Shown: positions 1 to 13,800 of the stretch, one piece after another
Numbering within the stretch: position 1 is the stretch's first letter
How the letters are laid out: every line of letters starts with the position of its first letter
Source of the DNA: Sacculina carcini
Lineage: Eukaryota > Arthropoda > Thecostraca > Sacculinidae
DNA: 64,000 nucleotides
NCBI GenBank assembly: GCA_916048095.2
Contig: OU696586.1
Span: forward strand, 461,668-525,667
Direction of reading: 5' to 3'
The notes under the pieces: model-generated
The model's input: only the letters and a program-made list of their open reading frames with translations
Told to the model about the DNA's origin: nothing
Databases searched by the model: none
Made by a program: the position numbers and the translations under genes

Positions 1-2127
1 CCGTATCACTGGTGAACGGAAAGTGTTAGCGGCTAACAGCAAAATGGCAAACATTGTGATTTTATCGACAGTACACGATGAGTTCCCATCAGACGAGTTG
101 TCGGTAGAAAGAAAACACAACACACCGTGACACGGGAACATGACACAAAAATGAAAATCACTGTAAACCATTTACTAATTCAAACAAAGCATTCGCCTAT
201 ATCCCAGAGTCTACCATCAATCAACTGACACGAACACAATCAGCTCCTCACCTACTATGCTACCAAAAGCCACACATTTCTCAAGCGACTGGCACAGCTG
301 CGACACAGCTGCGACACAGACATCATGTCACAAAAACGCGAGCAAACACTACAGATTCACGTTTCGGTTCTGCTAGCCAAATAATGAAACACAGGACTGT
401 CGCAACAGGAACGCATGTTGGACTGCTCAGAGTCAAGTCTGATGGGAGAAAGATTGACGACTGCGAAGTGCTCGTTTCCCACGGAAATATTGATTGTGTG
501 TATTAATATCACTCAGTGGGTGTTTCCGATACTGGGATTTCTTGGATGTTACGTTACGATTTCTTGGATGGTCCCAGACACTCATCTGCTGCATTTCCGA
601 GCTGCTTCACTTGAATCACATTTTATACTCCCTCTACATCTCCAGCGGAACCTCTTGATAATCAAATCCTGATTCGGAATACATCGAATTAACAAAAAAC
701 ATTTGAAAAGCAACTAAGAAATAATATCCCGGTGATTCCGTAATAAATAGTTGACAACACACAGAAGAAAAAGCCTTGTTCCATCAGCTACAAGCGGATC
801 AAAATTCAATGTTTTCGTCGTTCCAGTGTCGTCTCTACTGTACGGTAAGTTTCATACTGCGCCACTGCATCGGCACTTATCATTGACGTGTCGCACGTGC
901 TGGAGCGGCTGTCAGCTGCACTCGACCTGGACGACGGTTACAGCGCGCGCAAGATAAAGCACACATGTCGTCAACACCATAATCACCGTTGTGTGTGTGT
1001 GTGTGTGTGTGTGCACGCCAACTGCCCAGTGGCGTATTCAGAGTGTGACCCTGGCGGCAAGTTCGCCGCACGCAGAACAAATATCTAGACACAGACTAGT
1101 TATCAGTGTTTAAAACGACTAGCACCAAACTCAGCGATGTTATTTCCGATGACATCTCCAGCGGTCAGCTACATTGGTGTTTAAACTTCCAGTGGCACGA
1201 ATGTGGTTCGTGACACAAACCTCACATATTCTAAGTCGCCAATAATCATAAAAATCATTACTCAGCAAACAATTTTCAAGGTCTCTAATGACATACCAGG
1301 AAAATCACTCAAACTATACACCGCATATGACCAGTTCAACCCAGATCATCACAAACGCCCATGAAAAGCCCAGTTCAAACGCGATGCGGTGAATGCTCTT
1401 GTTGACATAAGTCGCAACAACATCCAGCGGTGCCATATGAAGTGATAGCTCGTGCAAACGGCATGTGCTGCACGGCCTGTTGACCTTTCTTGCACGTGCA
1501 GTGATGTTGCCATGGCGGCGACGGCCACGACCAATGTGGGATTTACGAGCACGGCAGCCGACAATCAGCCGCCGCGCCTGCCCGTCAGTCAGCGCAGTGT
1601 TTGCCGAGCAGCGACCGGCCAGACTGGACAGAGTACGAGACGGGCAGAGCAGAGGGTGCCGCGGGCGAGACGCGGTGCGTCGTCGTCTCACCTGTCATTA
1701 CCGCCGACCAACACGGTGCTTATCCCGCACCATGTCCGCCAGCACACAAAACAGCCCGAGCTCGAGGCTGAGCGTTGGCCCGGCAGCAGCGCCAAGACAA
1801 CAAGATGAGCGGTAATGGTGGGACGCGCAGACACCCACATTGAGACCACATGAATAGGAAGAGTGGTCGAGAACGAGGCCTGTTCAGGCACAACGCTCCG
1901 ACCGCATGAATACATAACAGACAAGGAACGCATCCCTATCACAACATGGAGGTCAACATAATACTTGAACCGTTGTCAAATGAAAATCAAGTATGTTGGA
2001 AATACTGGAAACTGGAAACACAGACAATCCATGCACAAGCAAAATATTCCTGGTTAATAAATGTAACAGGATAAGAGATATGCACCATTAATAACTAGAT
2101 CATTCACATCAAACACAAAACACACAC
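1..2127. other. Non-genic DNA, microsatellite-bearing
   Basis: I see no supported gene. There is a (GT)n tract at 991-1013. A GC-rich patch at about 1490-1800 has overlapping open frames on both strands, as expected from base composition rather than coding. A short direct repeat of a CACAGCTGCGA word lies near 296-316. Confidence 0.6.
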
Positions 2128-2329
2128 CAGTGGCGGCGCCAAGGGGGGCAGCAGCCCTCCAAAATATGCCAAGTCCCCCAAAAACCATAATCATGGACAA
2201 TAAAATATATTGTTATGTTATAATATTATGTAGTCAGCGTTCGAGTGGAGCTCTTCATACTTCGCCAAGCCCCCTCAACTATTTAGTTAGCCCCCCCCCC
2301 ACATCGGAAGAATCCTGGTGCCGCCACTG
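2128..2329. mobile_element. hAT-like MITE, family 1
   Basis: The element opens with CAGTGGCGGCGCCAAGG and closes with the inverted CCTGGTGCCGCCACTG, hAT-type terminal inverted repeats. The interior shares the ATAATCATGGACAATAAAAT and GCGTTCGAGTG words with the copies at 3215, 5581, 26549, 29969 and 44763. It lies beside CA-rich DNA, so an 8-bp target duplication cannot be called. It has no coding capacity. Confidence 0.75.
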
Positions 2330-2450
2330 CACACCCTGAAACTAACAAATATCCTCACCTAGTACGTTGAACCTCCATGTCGGTTAGTGTACTCGTAGGT
2401 ACATGTGAATACATTGATGAGGCGACATACATCAAGGTAACTCACAAATT

Positions 2451-4816
2451 ACACTGATCCAACTGATTCAATCAATCCATAGTCTTGAGGCAACAAAAAA
2501 CAGATATCCCCAGGATTTCCGCCGACACCAATGACAAGGACTGTCTCGAAAGTGCTGCCCAGCCGCGCCACAACAGATCGGCATAAATACGACCTCCATT
2601 TCTGACCGGGTCCGAGACAACCACTCGCTTGACACTGCCAGTCGACATTCGGCCTCGCCGTGCGTAATAAAACAGTAATACCTTATCTTGGCTACAAATC
2701 TGACACTGGACCTTCATATCTTTCGCGAGCGAGCTCCCGCCTGTGTGTGTGCGCTGGCATGACAACGCGGATGTCACACTGGGATGCCGGTATGAGATAC
2801 GACAACACAGCAGATACCAGCGGCGGTGGTGGAGTGTGGGTGCCAGTGAAGGCACGCGCCAATCTCGTCACATTCCAGTCGTGGCAGTATTTACGAGTCG
2901 CAGTCGCAATGGTGCCCTGCACGTGACACGTTTTACTGGCGCTTGAGCAGTGGAGACGACCAACGACGGTCGCACGTGCCAGTCTAAGGGTGCACTTTGG
3001 ATCCGCGCCATAAAATGCCTCATATCAGCCAGCGTGTGGTGAAAGCGCGCTTACAACGAGAGGCACTTGATAACACTGGCAGCGGCGAGTGTGGAGGATA
3101 ATGGAACTGATATTCCTGGCGAGATGGCCGCAGTGACATCGTGTGGGGCAACAACACTCGAGATCGCAAAAAGGAAACCCTCAATAACCCTTGAGAAAAC
3201 AATTACCATCAACGCAGTGACGGCGCCAGACGGGGGGCGGGAGCCCCCCAAAATATTCCAAGCCCCCTAAGCCCTCACAAAAATAATAATCATGGACAAT
3301 AAAATTTCTTACCACTGTAAATGAAGTCCTGTAATTATGGTTCAAGTTCGAGGACTGAATCAGTGTGCCCCAGTCTCTTATTATAATATTATGTAGTAAG
3401 CGTTCGAGTGTAGCTCTTCATGTTTCGCCAAGCTCCCTCAACTTTTTCCTTAGACCCCCTCAGCCCCCCCCCCCCCTGGAAGAATCCTGGCGCGATCACT
3501 GCGTCAATGTGAATTTTTCTAACAAGGAATATGCACACATGTACTCACTCATGATCAACGCTAACAAGCATACATACACATATGTCACGTTGCTTGGACG
3601 TGTTAAATGTCGCCACTTCTCTGCCAACTGCACCGCGCTCGTGAACGTGGTGGGTGGAGTGATGTGGCAGCAGCGAGTGACCGCCATAAATCACGTGATC
3701 ATTCTCGAAACACTGGCGCGCCCAGACGCTGACAATAGCACCTCTGTTTCGCTGATCTAGTGTCACCTAATAGCACACCTAAAAACTGCACGCACACACA
3801 GACCAGGCGTTCTTGGCTGCATAGCTATGAGCGTGTCTATTGTGTTGGTTGTGGCAGGCCATTTGAACGTCGCATTGAGCGCCGAGACAGCGCATTTGTC
3901 TGACACGTCGCGAATTCACCAGTTTCCCTTTGTTCGGCGGCCGTCAAAATTAGCATACAGTAGAGGTACATGTGGCGAATACACGCGACCTGGTTGTCAT
4001 GGAAACAGGATGGGCGGAGTCAGCCATTGCCAGGCAAGCAGTCATCAAGCATGCGAGCGCGCGCGCCAAGCCGCCGCAAGAACCACCACCTGTCGCGAAC
4101 TGCACGCGTCATTGTTTTCAACGCGACACGATTTGATTGGATAAGACAGCGGGGAGGGGCAGAGTACCCCCCGTGGGGAGACACCCCACTGTCAACACGC
4201 CAGCGCACACACACACGCACACAAAAAGCCACATTCACGTGGACAAGGCTATACATAAATGCATAAATCACACTTTGCTGGGGAAAATGCACACTCAATG
4301 AATACGACGAGGCGTAATGAGACCTGCCTTGATGCGCCCCACAATAACCACGACCGGGGAATTACAAATATCCCGACGCACAAACGCTGACCAAATAAAC
4401 AAAAATGATCAAACAGAAACAAAATGAACACCCTGTGAAAATCAATTACAAAACAATGCACAATTACAAAAAATCTAGCTGTCTATGTCGAAGCTGTCAA
4501 GACTCTGTTCGCATGAAAGAACAAACGCTAACGCTAACGATAAAACTGATATAATCATGAAACCTGGCTGCAGCAGTACAAGCAGTCAAATTATCCATCA
4601 ATCACACTGCAGTACGAATGTCGTCAAGGGACGAGATTATAAAAATATCGTATAAATGAAATATCACACTGGGACAACACACAAGTGGCTGTGCAAGTTA
4701 TGCTCGTGAATTGGTGGTATGGAAATACGCACATATGCTCGTGCTCACGCATACACATTGCCATTAGACATGCATGTATGTGTGTATGCGCGTGTGCAAG
4801 AGCAGGTACGGTACCG
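2451..4816. repeat. Tandem duplication, copy 1 of 2 (2,366 bp)
   Basis: This block is repeated directly at 4817-7182 with a constant offset of 2,366 bp. Every stretch I compared was identical, including a 13-base C run. The left flank reads AATT then ACACTG, the junction ACCG then ACACTG, and the right flank ACCG then ACGCTG, so only about 2 bp of microhomology sits at the breakpoint. No gene is recognised inside; it contains a hAT-like MITE. It is either a very recent duplication or an assembly artefact. Confidence 0.93.
3215..3501. mobile_element. hAT-like MITE, family 1 (in tandem copy 1)
   Basis: The ends are CAGTGACGGCGCCAG and the inverted CTGGCGCGATCACTG. The flanking 8-mers CATCAACG and CGTCAATG agree at 6 of 8 positions, an eroded hAT target duplication. 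It is AT-rich inside, with C runs near both ends and no ORF of note. Confidence 0.78.
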
Positions 4817-7182
4817 ACACTGATCCAACTGATTCAATCAATCCATAGTCTTGAGGCAACAAAAAACAGATATCCCCAGGATTTCCGCCGACACCAATGA
4901 CAAGGACTGTCTCGAAAGTGCTGCCCAGCCGCGCCACAACAGATCGGCATAAATACGACCTCCATTTCTGACCGGGTCCGAGACAACCACTCGCTTGACA
5001 CTGCCAGTCGACATTCGGCCTCGCCGTGCGTAATAAAACAGTAATACCTTATCTTGGCTACAAATCTGACACTGGACCTTCATATCTTTCGCGAGCGAGC
5101 TCCCGCCTGTGTGTGTGCGCTGGCATGACAACGCGGATGTCACACTGGGATGCCGGTATGAGATACGACAACACAGCAGATACCAGCGGCGGTGGTGGAG
5201 TGTGGGTGCCAGTGAAGGCACGCGCCAATCTCGTCACATTCCAGTCGTGGCAGTATTTACGAGTCGCAGTCGCAATGGTGCCCTGCACGTGACACGTTTT
5301 ACTGGCGCTTGAGCAGTGGAGACGACCAACGACGGTCGCACGTGCCAGTCTAAGGGTGCACTTTGGATCCGCGCCATAAAATGCCTCATATCAGCCAGCG
5401 TGTGGTGAAAGCGCGCTTACAACGAGAGGCACTTGATAACACTGGCAGCGGCGAGTGTGGAGGATAATGGAACTGATATTCCTGGCGAGATGGCCGCAGT
5501 GACATCGTGTGGGGCAACAACACTCGAGATCGCAAAAAGGAAACCCTCAATAACCCTTGAGAAAACAATTACCATCAACGCAGTGACGGCGCCAGACGGG
5601 GGGCGGGAGCCCCCCAAAATATTCCAAGCCCCCTAAGCCCTCACAAAAATAATAATCATGGACAATAAAATTTCTTACCACTGTAAATGAAGTCCTGTAA
5701 TTATGGTTCAAGTTCGAGGACTGAATCAGTGTGCCCCAGTCTCTTATTATAATATTATGTAGTAAGCGTTCGAGTGTAGCTCTTCATGTTTCGCCAAGCT
5801 CCCTCAACTTTTTCCTTAGACCCCCTCAGCCCCCCCCCCCCCTGGAAGAATCCTGGCGCGATCACTGCGTCAATGTGAATTTTTCTAACAAGGAATATGC
5901 ACACATGTACTCACTCATGATCAACGCTAACAAGCATACATACACATATGTCACGTTGCTTGGACGTGTTAAATGTCGCCACTTCTCTGCCAACTGCACC
6001 GCGCTCGTGAACGTGGTGGGTGGAGTGATGTGGCAGCAGCGAGTGACCGCCATAAATCACGTGATCATTCTCGAAACACTGGCGCGCCCAGACGCTGACA
6101 ATAGCACCTCTGTTTCGCTGATCTAGTGTCACCTAATAGCACACCTAAAAACTGCACGCACACACAGACCAGGCGTTCTTGGCTGCATAGCTATGAGCGT
6201 GTCTATTGTGTTGGTTGTGGCAGGCCATTTGAACGTCGCATTGAGCGCCGAGACAGCGCATTTGTCTGACACGTCGCGAATTCACCAGTTTCCCTTTGTT
6301 CGGCGGCCGTCAAAATTAGCATACAGTAGAGGTACATGTGGCGAATACACGCGACCTGGTTGTCATGGAAACAGGATGGGCGGAGTCAGCCATTGCCAGG
6401 CAAGCAGTCATCAAGCATGCGAGCGCGCGCGCCAAGCCGCCGCAAGAACCACCACCTGTCGCGAACTGCACGCGTCATTGTTTTCAACGCGACACGATTT
6501 GATTGGATAAGACAGCGGGGAGGGGCAGAGTACCCCCCGTGGGGAGACACCCCACTGTCAACACGCCAGCGCACACACACACGCACACAAAAAGCCACAT
6601 TCACGTGGACAAGGCTATACATAAATGCATAAATCACACTTTGCTGGGGAAAATGCACACTCAATGAATACGACGAGGCGTAATGAGACCTGCCTTGATG
6701 CGCCCCACAATAACCACGACCGGGGAATTACAAATATCCCGACGCACAAACGCTGACCAAATAAACAAAAATGATCAAACAGAAACAAAATGAACACCCT
6801 GTGAAAATCAATTACAAAACAATGCACAATTACAAAAAATCTAGCTGTCTATGTCGAAGCTGTCAAGACTCTGTTCGCATGAAAGAACAAACGCTAACGC
6901 TAACGATAAAACTGATATAATCATGAAACCTGGCTGCAGCAGTACAAGCAGTCAAATTATCCATCAATCACACTGCAGTACGAATGTCGTCAAGGGACGA
7001 GATTATAAAAATATCGTATAAATGAAATATCACACTGGGACAACACACAAGTGGCTGTGCAAGTTATGCTCGTGAATTGGTGGTATGGAAATACGCACAT
7101 ATGCTCGTGCTCACGCATACACATTGCCATTAGACATGCATGTATGTGTGTATGCGCGTGTGCAAGAGCAGGTACGGTACCG
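4817..7182. repeat. Tandem duplication, copy 2 of 2 (2,366 bp)
   Basis: This is the second copy of the block at 2451-4816, head-to-tail with no spacer. I saw no substitution between the copies. The right end GGTACCG is also the end of copy 1, which fixes the unit length. Confidence 0.93.
5581..5867. mobile_element. hAT-like MITE, family 1 (in tandem copy 2)
   Basis: This is the duplicate of the element at 3215-3501, carried along by the tandem duplication rather than a separate insertion: both its flanks and its sequence are the same. Confidence 0.78.
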
Positions 7183-10100
7183 ACGCTGCGCAGTTGTTGC
7201 CCTGTGACTTATGTGCGCGCGCGCCGCAAGGGTCCACTCGTTACCAACTCACACACACACATACACACACACGGGCACACACACATACATGCATGCAAGT
7301 CGTTTAACAAAAACACAAGTCGTCTGTGCCCCCTCTGCCTGTGTTCTTCATCCTCCTTCACTCTGTTACTGCATGCAAGGTTTACGTGCATTCACCACAA
7401 CAGCAAAAACGCCACAAGAAATAAACTGTCCACCATTTAATACAACCCGTGTGTGTATGTGTGTGTGTGTGTGTTTGTGTGTACGCGTGCATGTGTTTGT
7501 GTGTTTGCCTGTTTCAGTATGTCTGTAAGTCTAGCTGAATGTGCGTGTATGCATGCATGATCATGTACCATGTACAATGCCTGTGTTGGTGGCATTTACA
7601 ATACCAGCTCACATAGTAGAGGTGTGCTGGCACGTATATACGATCATCTACGGTATGTGTGTGTGTGTGTGTGTGTGTTGTTGGGTAGCATAGAACAGTG
7701 CAAGAATATTCATTGACCATATTTGGTAACATACACGCCACATACCAGCCACACCTGCATTATTGTTATGAAGGCTTCTCAAATAAAACTTATTTCGCCG
7801 TGACACACACATGAATGCTCGTGTTTGTGTGTGTTGATGGGCGGGTGAACAAGCCAGCCCCACTGACCGATATCTGTCGCCATAGACAATATTGTTGATT
7901 GCAACATTGTCAACGTTGCGCCTCGTGCTCAGACGCCAGTAGAACGACGAGTTTGAGGTGATGGCACGTGCATCATCACTAGCACCTGATGATGATGATG
8001 GGACGGGGAAGCGACAGTGCAGTACCGAATTATCACCCTCCCTCACATACACACCGACCACGTCTTGCAGCAGACAACACGCAACCACACCTGAACACAA
8101 ACAAACAAACGGTCATCGAGAAGCAATCCAGGCAGGCAGAAGACAATATCTGGTTTCATTCTCTTCGATATCCTCTGTTATGATCAGGGATTGACAGAAA
8201 AATGTTTGAAAACCAATAACAAGACAATCAATTGGTTTTCTTGCAGTAAAATATAACAAATCAATTTTGTAACGAATGGTTGTAATGTTATGTGTATTGT
8301 TTCCGAACAGCTTTAGTATAATGACAAACGTTTTCAATATGATACGGCTCATATCACTGTTCTGGTCAAAATAATAATATATTTTAGAAAAGACAATGCG
8401 GTGATATGCTGGGGAGATCACAGGAAACAGTAGCACGTGATTTCAGCAAAAACAAAGTCAAAATTGGGTAAAATTTTGGCGCAGATACAACTTCATCATA
8501 CACTATCGATCCTGAGAAGCCTAGAATTCCTTTTCTATCTGAGATAAGACGAGATATCAGATGCAAACTTTCATTTTTGGCAACTTTTGCAAGACAAGTT
8601 CGCCATTTTAAGTGTTCAAACTTCCGAGCTTCAGTCATCAATGCTATCTCGAGCAAGCGTGGCTTTCACCCAGCTTGCAATTCAATACCCGATTGCAACA
8701 ATGCAAACTCGTGACAGTGGCAAATTCAGTGATTGTTGCATATATTTGGGAGGGCAGTTGGGGGTTAGATTAACTACAGACGCTTAATAAAAATATATGA
8801 TGCCGTATCAGCCCATAATTGTTCATGAATGGGAGAATTTTTGCCCCCCAAATAGCTCTTCCTAGCACCGCTCATGATGGCTGCAACAACACTGCCTGTC
8901 ATACAGCCATTCTCCCACACATTGTCACACTGAAGACACGGCGCTTCCACACCTCGTGCACACAAACATACAAGCACACATACAGTGGAACAAAGCAGCG
9001 TCCGGTATTGCGCCCGTCCGTGTGATGACTGATGCAGGACTTGCAATTGTCCACTCAACAATACAATCCGCCAGTATATATGCTAGACAAGGCTGAATGT
9101 ATGATGGATGAGAATGTAAACTACAGCTGGCTCAACTGTTGTGTCAATATGATGAATATACGAGAGATGAATATATCCTTGGAATACGCTCGAAATCATT
9201 TCTAGTTTTCGTCTAATGTTCCACGTTTTTCTCACACAATTGTCAACTCAATTCTTGGGATATACTCTCTGAACATGATGTTTATGAGTAGGGCAAGTTC
9301 ACAGCATATCTGCCTGATGAACTATCAAACTGTTTCGCTCGTTGAGTATGTGACTGTTTCATCGTGTGCCTCATTCCCACCAATAGTCTGAAATTAGACC
9401 CTCATTATAACCAGACAGCGACCGAGACAGCCAGTGTGTCGCGTGCCTGTACTGTTACAGCAGCTTGACCGGTACAGTTCCTGCTCTTCTTAACGAGCAG
9501 TTCCCGTGCCGCCAGCTCGTTGACGTGTCTGATGAAAGACGACTCTGCCGCGCGCTCGCTCGCTCGTGTGTGTGTGTGTGTGTTGTAACCATTGCTGAAG
9601 TGGCACATGAATTAGCGACAGCATTAAGAACGGAGATAATGAAGAGAAAGTGCCGGGGACCGTGCGTATGTATGTGTGTGTGTGTGTGTGTCACTCGAGA
9701 AGTGCATTAGGAGAGCGTGCAGGTTCGATATGAGCGTATCTGAAGTGATGTCACAGCGGGCGTATCAACAAGTCCATTATGGAGAATGGCTCCACTCGAC
9801 AAACCCGGAATTTCAGCCAGTGCAAAACAACACGCGAAATATTTGCACGTGCGTTCTCAATTGAACTGCTCAGAAACAAAATTTCACGACAAACGTTCTG
9901 AATTGTTCAAAAACTAATTTCATCTTTGAAATCTTCCACAAAAAAAGTTTCACAAAACCAGCAGGTCCGGCAGCCACATACACGGGTTATCTTGCAGTCA
10001 TTTAGCCAGCACAGAAAACTGCACGACTGCAAGCGCACATGAAACCCCACATTGGATTCTTGAGAAGCGAGCCCAGTCGTTCGTCCACAAATCGCTCGTA

Positions 10101-10620
10101 GAAGTAACCACTCGACAGCAACACACTAGAGGTCGGCTTGAACAGTTGCAGCTCGTGCATATGTACACGCGCTTGCGGCACTACCCTGTCCTATGCAAAT
10201 TGGACGACATGCAGAATACTCGATGCACACAGGCGCAGTTATGCACTTTTTATGCACGTGCGGTGCCAGTCTGTCAACTTTCACCAGCATGTGAAGCCTC
10301 ATCATGCGTTGATTTCTAATTGATGTGTGTGTGTGTCGAGAAATGCCGCACATAACCACATAATCACGAATGATTTTCCTGCATGGTTGAGCAATATGAA
10401 GAGTTTGATTTGATCTGACGCGACAAAATGTGCCGCTATCCTGCCAGTGAGTCAGTGTGGTCATCTCGCGTGAACTAATTGATGACACACTACCGCGAGA
10501 AAATCCCGTTTTTGAGATAAACATCAACTCTAGCGAGAATCTGATTACCGCATCCACAAAAACAGGAGATTTAGAAGCAAGAAAGCGAAAATGTGCATAT
10601 GTAATGGCACGTATAGACAA
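7183..10620. other. Non-genic DNA with CA/GT tracts
   Basis: There is no supported gene. CA- or GT-rich tracts lie at about 7247-7290, 7450-7500, 7653-7679, 9567-9582 and 9670-9692. The stretch 8200-8620 is AT-rich. A minus-strand frame of 90 codons at 8384-8656 looks unbiased but has no recognisable motif. Confidence 0.6.
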
Positions 10621-10628
10621 TTAAATGA

Positions 10629-10810
10629 TAGTGGCGGATCCAGAGTGCAATTTTGGGAGGGCTGAATCTTGACAGAGATCAGTCATGTACATGCAACACA
10701 TACAAATTCTACAAAAAAATGTTTCTTGACTTCTTTTAGTGAGCCTTTTGATTATGACGGGTTGATGGAAACATTTTGGAGGGAGATTCAGCCCCCTGGA
10801 CCCGCCAGTG
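10629..10810. mobile_element. hAT-like MITE, family 2
   Basis: The termini are TAGTGGCGGATCCAG and the inverted CTGGACCCGCCAGTG. The flanking 8-mers TTAAATGA (10621-10628) and TTAAATGC (10811-10818) match at 7 of 8, the hAT target-duplication length. The interior word GATCAGTCATGTACATGCA recurs in the copies at 31492, 35787, 46456 and 50672. Confidence 0.88.
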
Positions 10811-10818
10811 TTAAATGC

Positions 10819-13800
10819 CTATTATTAATAAATACAATGGATAAAATACAATGAAAATGAATAAAATGGGCTGCAATGAATAGAATGCAATCAGACATTC
10901 TAGCAAGTGGGCAGAATCGTCGTGTTTCATATCGCAATTAAAATTCAGCGTTGTGCACTCACGAAAGACCGATATCTCCTAGCAGCAGCATAATAGCGCA
11001 CGGTACACACCGGTGCTCAAAATAATGTAATTCCAGCCGGCTTATTGTAATGTAGAAAAACAGGCATCTCAGGAGAAACCTCAATTGAGAAAATGTTCAC
11101 ATGGGAGGCTAGAACCGGGCCCCTACTAGAAACAATTGACGCGAGATGCAATAACGAGCTATCTCAAGGAAACAACAGCCTGTTGTTTTTTCCTGTTTGC
11201 CCCGCGTGCCAGTGGAACAATGGATACCGTCAGTTAATTCCTGCCGTCTCGTGAATGATGCGCCTGCATGCAGCAGGAAGATGAAACACGCGCAAGTGCA
11301 CGTGTTGTGAACAAATAAGACAGAGATGCCAGATGGATGAGGGTTGCCAATTGTTAGTCAGCCGCGGTGAATGTACTGGCCTTGTATACACACGGTAAGC
11401 CACGTGAAAGTGCATCGCAAACCGCACGAATACAAATATAGTGCTAGCAAACAGACTACAGCGTACTGAATCGCTGACATAATGTGACTGGTAGTCAAGT
11501 ATCAGCCAGTAGTTCTTAAAACAAACTGAATTATATAACTTACAAGTTAAAATGTATCTTCAAAATTAATTAAAATCAATTTCCCGTTCAAGCTGCATAC
11601 TGTAGCTATGGTCCTATTTCAATTAATAAATAATTTCTGACTGCACCAATGAACGCAAAAATGACAAGAACACAGTTCACACCGCATCCTGATTTTTTAA
11701 CAATGCTCTAATCCCAACGCACTGTAAAAGCGTTACAATTGCGCAATTTTTATATATAGCAATGTAAAACCTTGACGCAAGAGAGCACCGCTACATTCTG
11801 TACAATTAATTACACAAGTGAAAAATCATCATCTGAGCGCATCAGGATGAAAATCACGAGAAAAGCGCCAGACTGAAAGTGGTGCGCCGTTAATCGGAGA
11901 TGGCATTGAAGGCGGATAAATATTGCGTCACTTTCCAATCTGCACACCGAGACCGCACTCCGCACATTTCAAATCCGCACCAAATACCGCACAATTTTGC
12001 ACCATCATATCTGATGTCGATCAAAGGTGAAAAATGACCTCAGCAAAAGCAATCATTGATGAATAAGCGACACACGTCACTTGAGTACAAGACTAGTTGT
12101 GACCAATTTAAACACCACACTATCAAGATGAACGGAGGTAATTTCAGGTGAGAAGATTATCGAAGAAAATCACAAGTTGTCACCGCACAAATTTAAATTG
12201 CAGGCCGCAATCCGTGCATGACGAGCAATTGAAAGATGCCAGACCTAACAATCAAGGATTGCAAGACGAAGATACGCTCATTTAAATAAAATATCATTTC
12301 ATCAAGTGTGTCTGTGCCACTCAGTAAATTTTAATTTGATAACAAAACAATTAAAATGAAAGTATAAATTCACTTGAAAATTACAGAAATGTTTATACCT
12401 AACAACAGCCTGCAGCCCAGCCCACACAACCCCCACTGATCACGAGTGAAACTGTGACTGGTGACGCCTCTGTGCGGCAGTTACATGACCAGAGGATTAC
12501 TTGCGCCCGCCACACACACACGCCAGCAACGTGCTGAAAGGGTGAATTAACACGTGCACCAATGAGCCGATCACGGACAGGACGGCCTTCGTGAAGACCG
12601 GCCGGAGAAGCGGATTACTCGCCGCCAATCCGGTCCAATCCGGTCCTGATTCAAGCGCGACGCAGCGGCAACAACATGTCGGATAAGTCCGCGACAACAT
12701 CCAGCCTGGTGTGTGTGTGTGTGACAAAGACACGGACAGAATGCAAAGATGAAAGAGTGCAGTGGAAGAAACGCGGTTCCACATTGATCCCGGGAAGAAA
12801 AGATACAAGCAGACAAGGTGTTGTTGAACAGGTAGTTCGACAATGCCACACACACACAAACACACAAACACAGAGCGTCGGTGTTTGCGAACCACAAACA
12901 CATCGTACACCCTCGCGCGTGCAAACAAATGAGGAGCAACACGAAACATTCGACGCGACAATAATGCTCCCGGAATGTCGAGATACCACACGACACACAC
13001 ACACACCGCCCACACCTTGTGCCCATGAGGTACCAGTGTTGACCACAATCATACGGACAGCGCGCGCACATGTTCCACAGCACTGTGGGCGCGACGGGAG
13101 CCTGTTTACTCGACGCGTGTGCATATTTGAGTGTCAGAGTTGCGGCAGCGGGAGTGCTCGTGTCATGCATGCGCGAGCAGCAGTGGACGAATATCATGCG
13201 TGTGTGAGAGAGCCGCGTGGTCGTCAATATTGACTGCACACACGCATGTTGTACGTGCATTTGACAGCGCTGCAGGAGTCGGCGAGCGCGCGCACACTCA
13301 CGGCGCGCGCAATCCGTCACATGTCGACCGCCGGCATGTTTACACGAGGCACACATACCGACACACAGGGACGGCTGCATGGGCCGGCGCGCGACAGACT
13401 GAAACACAGCCTCTGCCCGGTCAATATTTGCCCACTGCTGCGGTTTGATGGGCTCCAGTCTGCGTCAGACCTCGCAGTGAAAATTCCCAGGTCTCACACT
13501 TCAGTATGAGACAAAAAAGACAACCACGAACTGGCAACACCGTTGGTACGAACTGGCAACACAGTTGAAACTCCAATAATAAATACGGACACCTGCAAAA
13601 AACCTTTCAATTACAAAGGTTCCACGTTAAAAACATGGCTTGTTCTACGTTTTTGTGTATTCATATTCTAATAATTGATATTGGAGAATCTGCATGGTCG
13701 AGGAAGTTGTAAATCTTATCTATCACGTATGTGTATTGTCGAACGAACTGCATCTACCGCAACTTGACACTAATATTAATTAAAAAATCGACCCACCCTA

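Noticed and set aside
2472-7440. Paired ORFs in the tandem duplication as a duplicated gene
   Set aside because: The frames are identical because the DNA is identical. Overlapping frames on both strands, no domain and no splice structure support coding.
12497-13407. Long minus-strand frames of up to 278 codons
   Set aside because: Several frames on both strands are open at once, the products are Cys/His/Arg-rich from CA/GT tracts, and no domain is visible.
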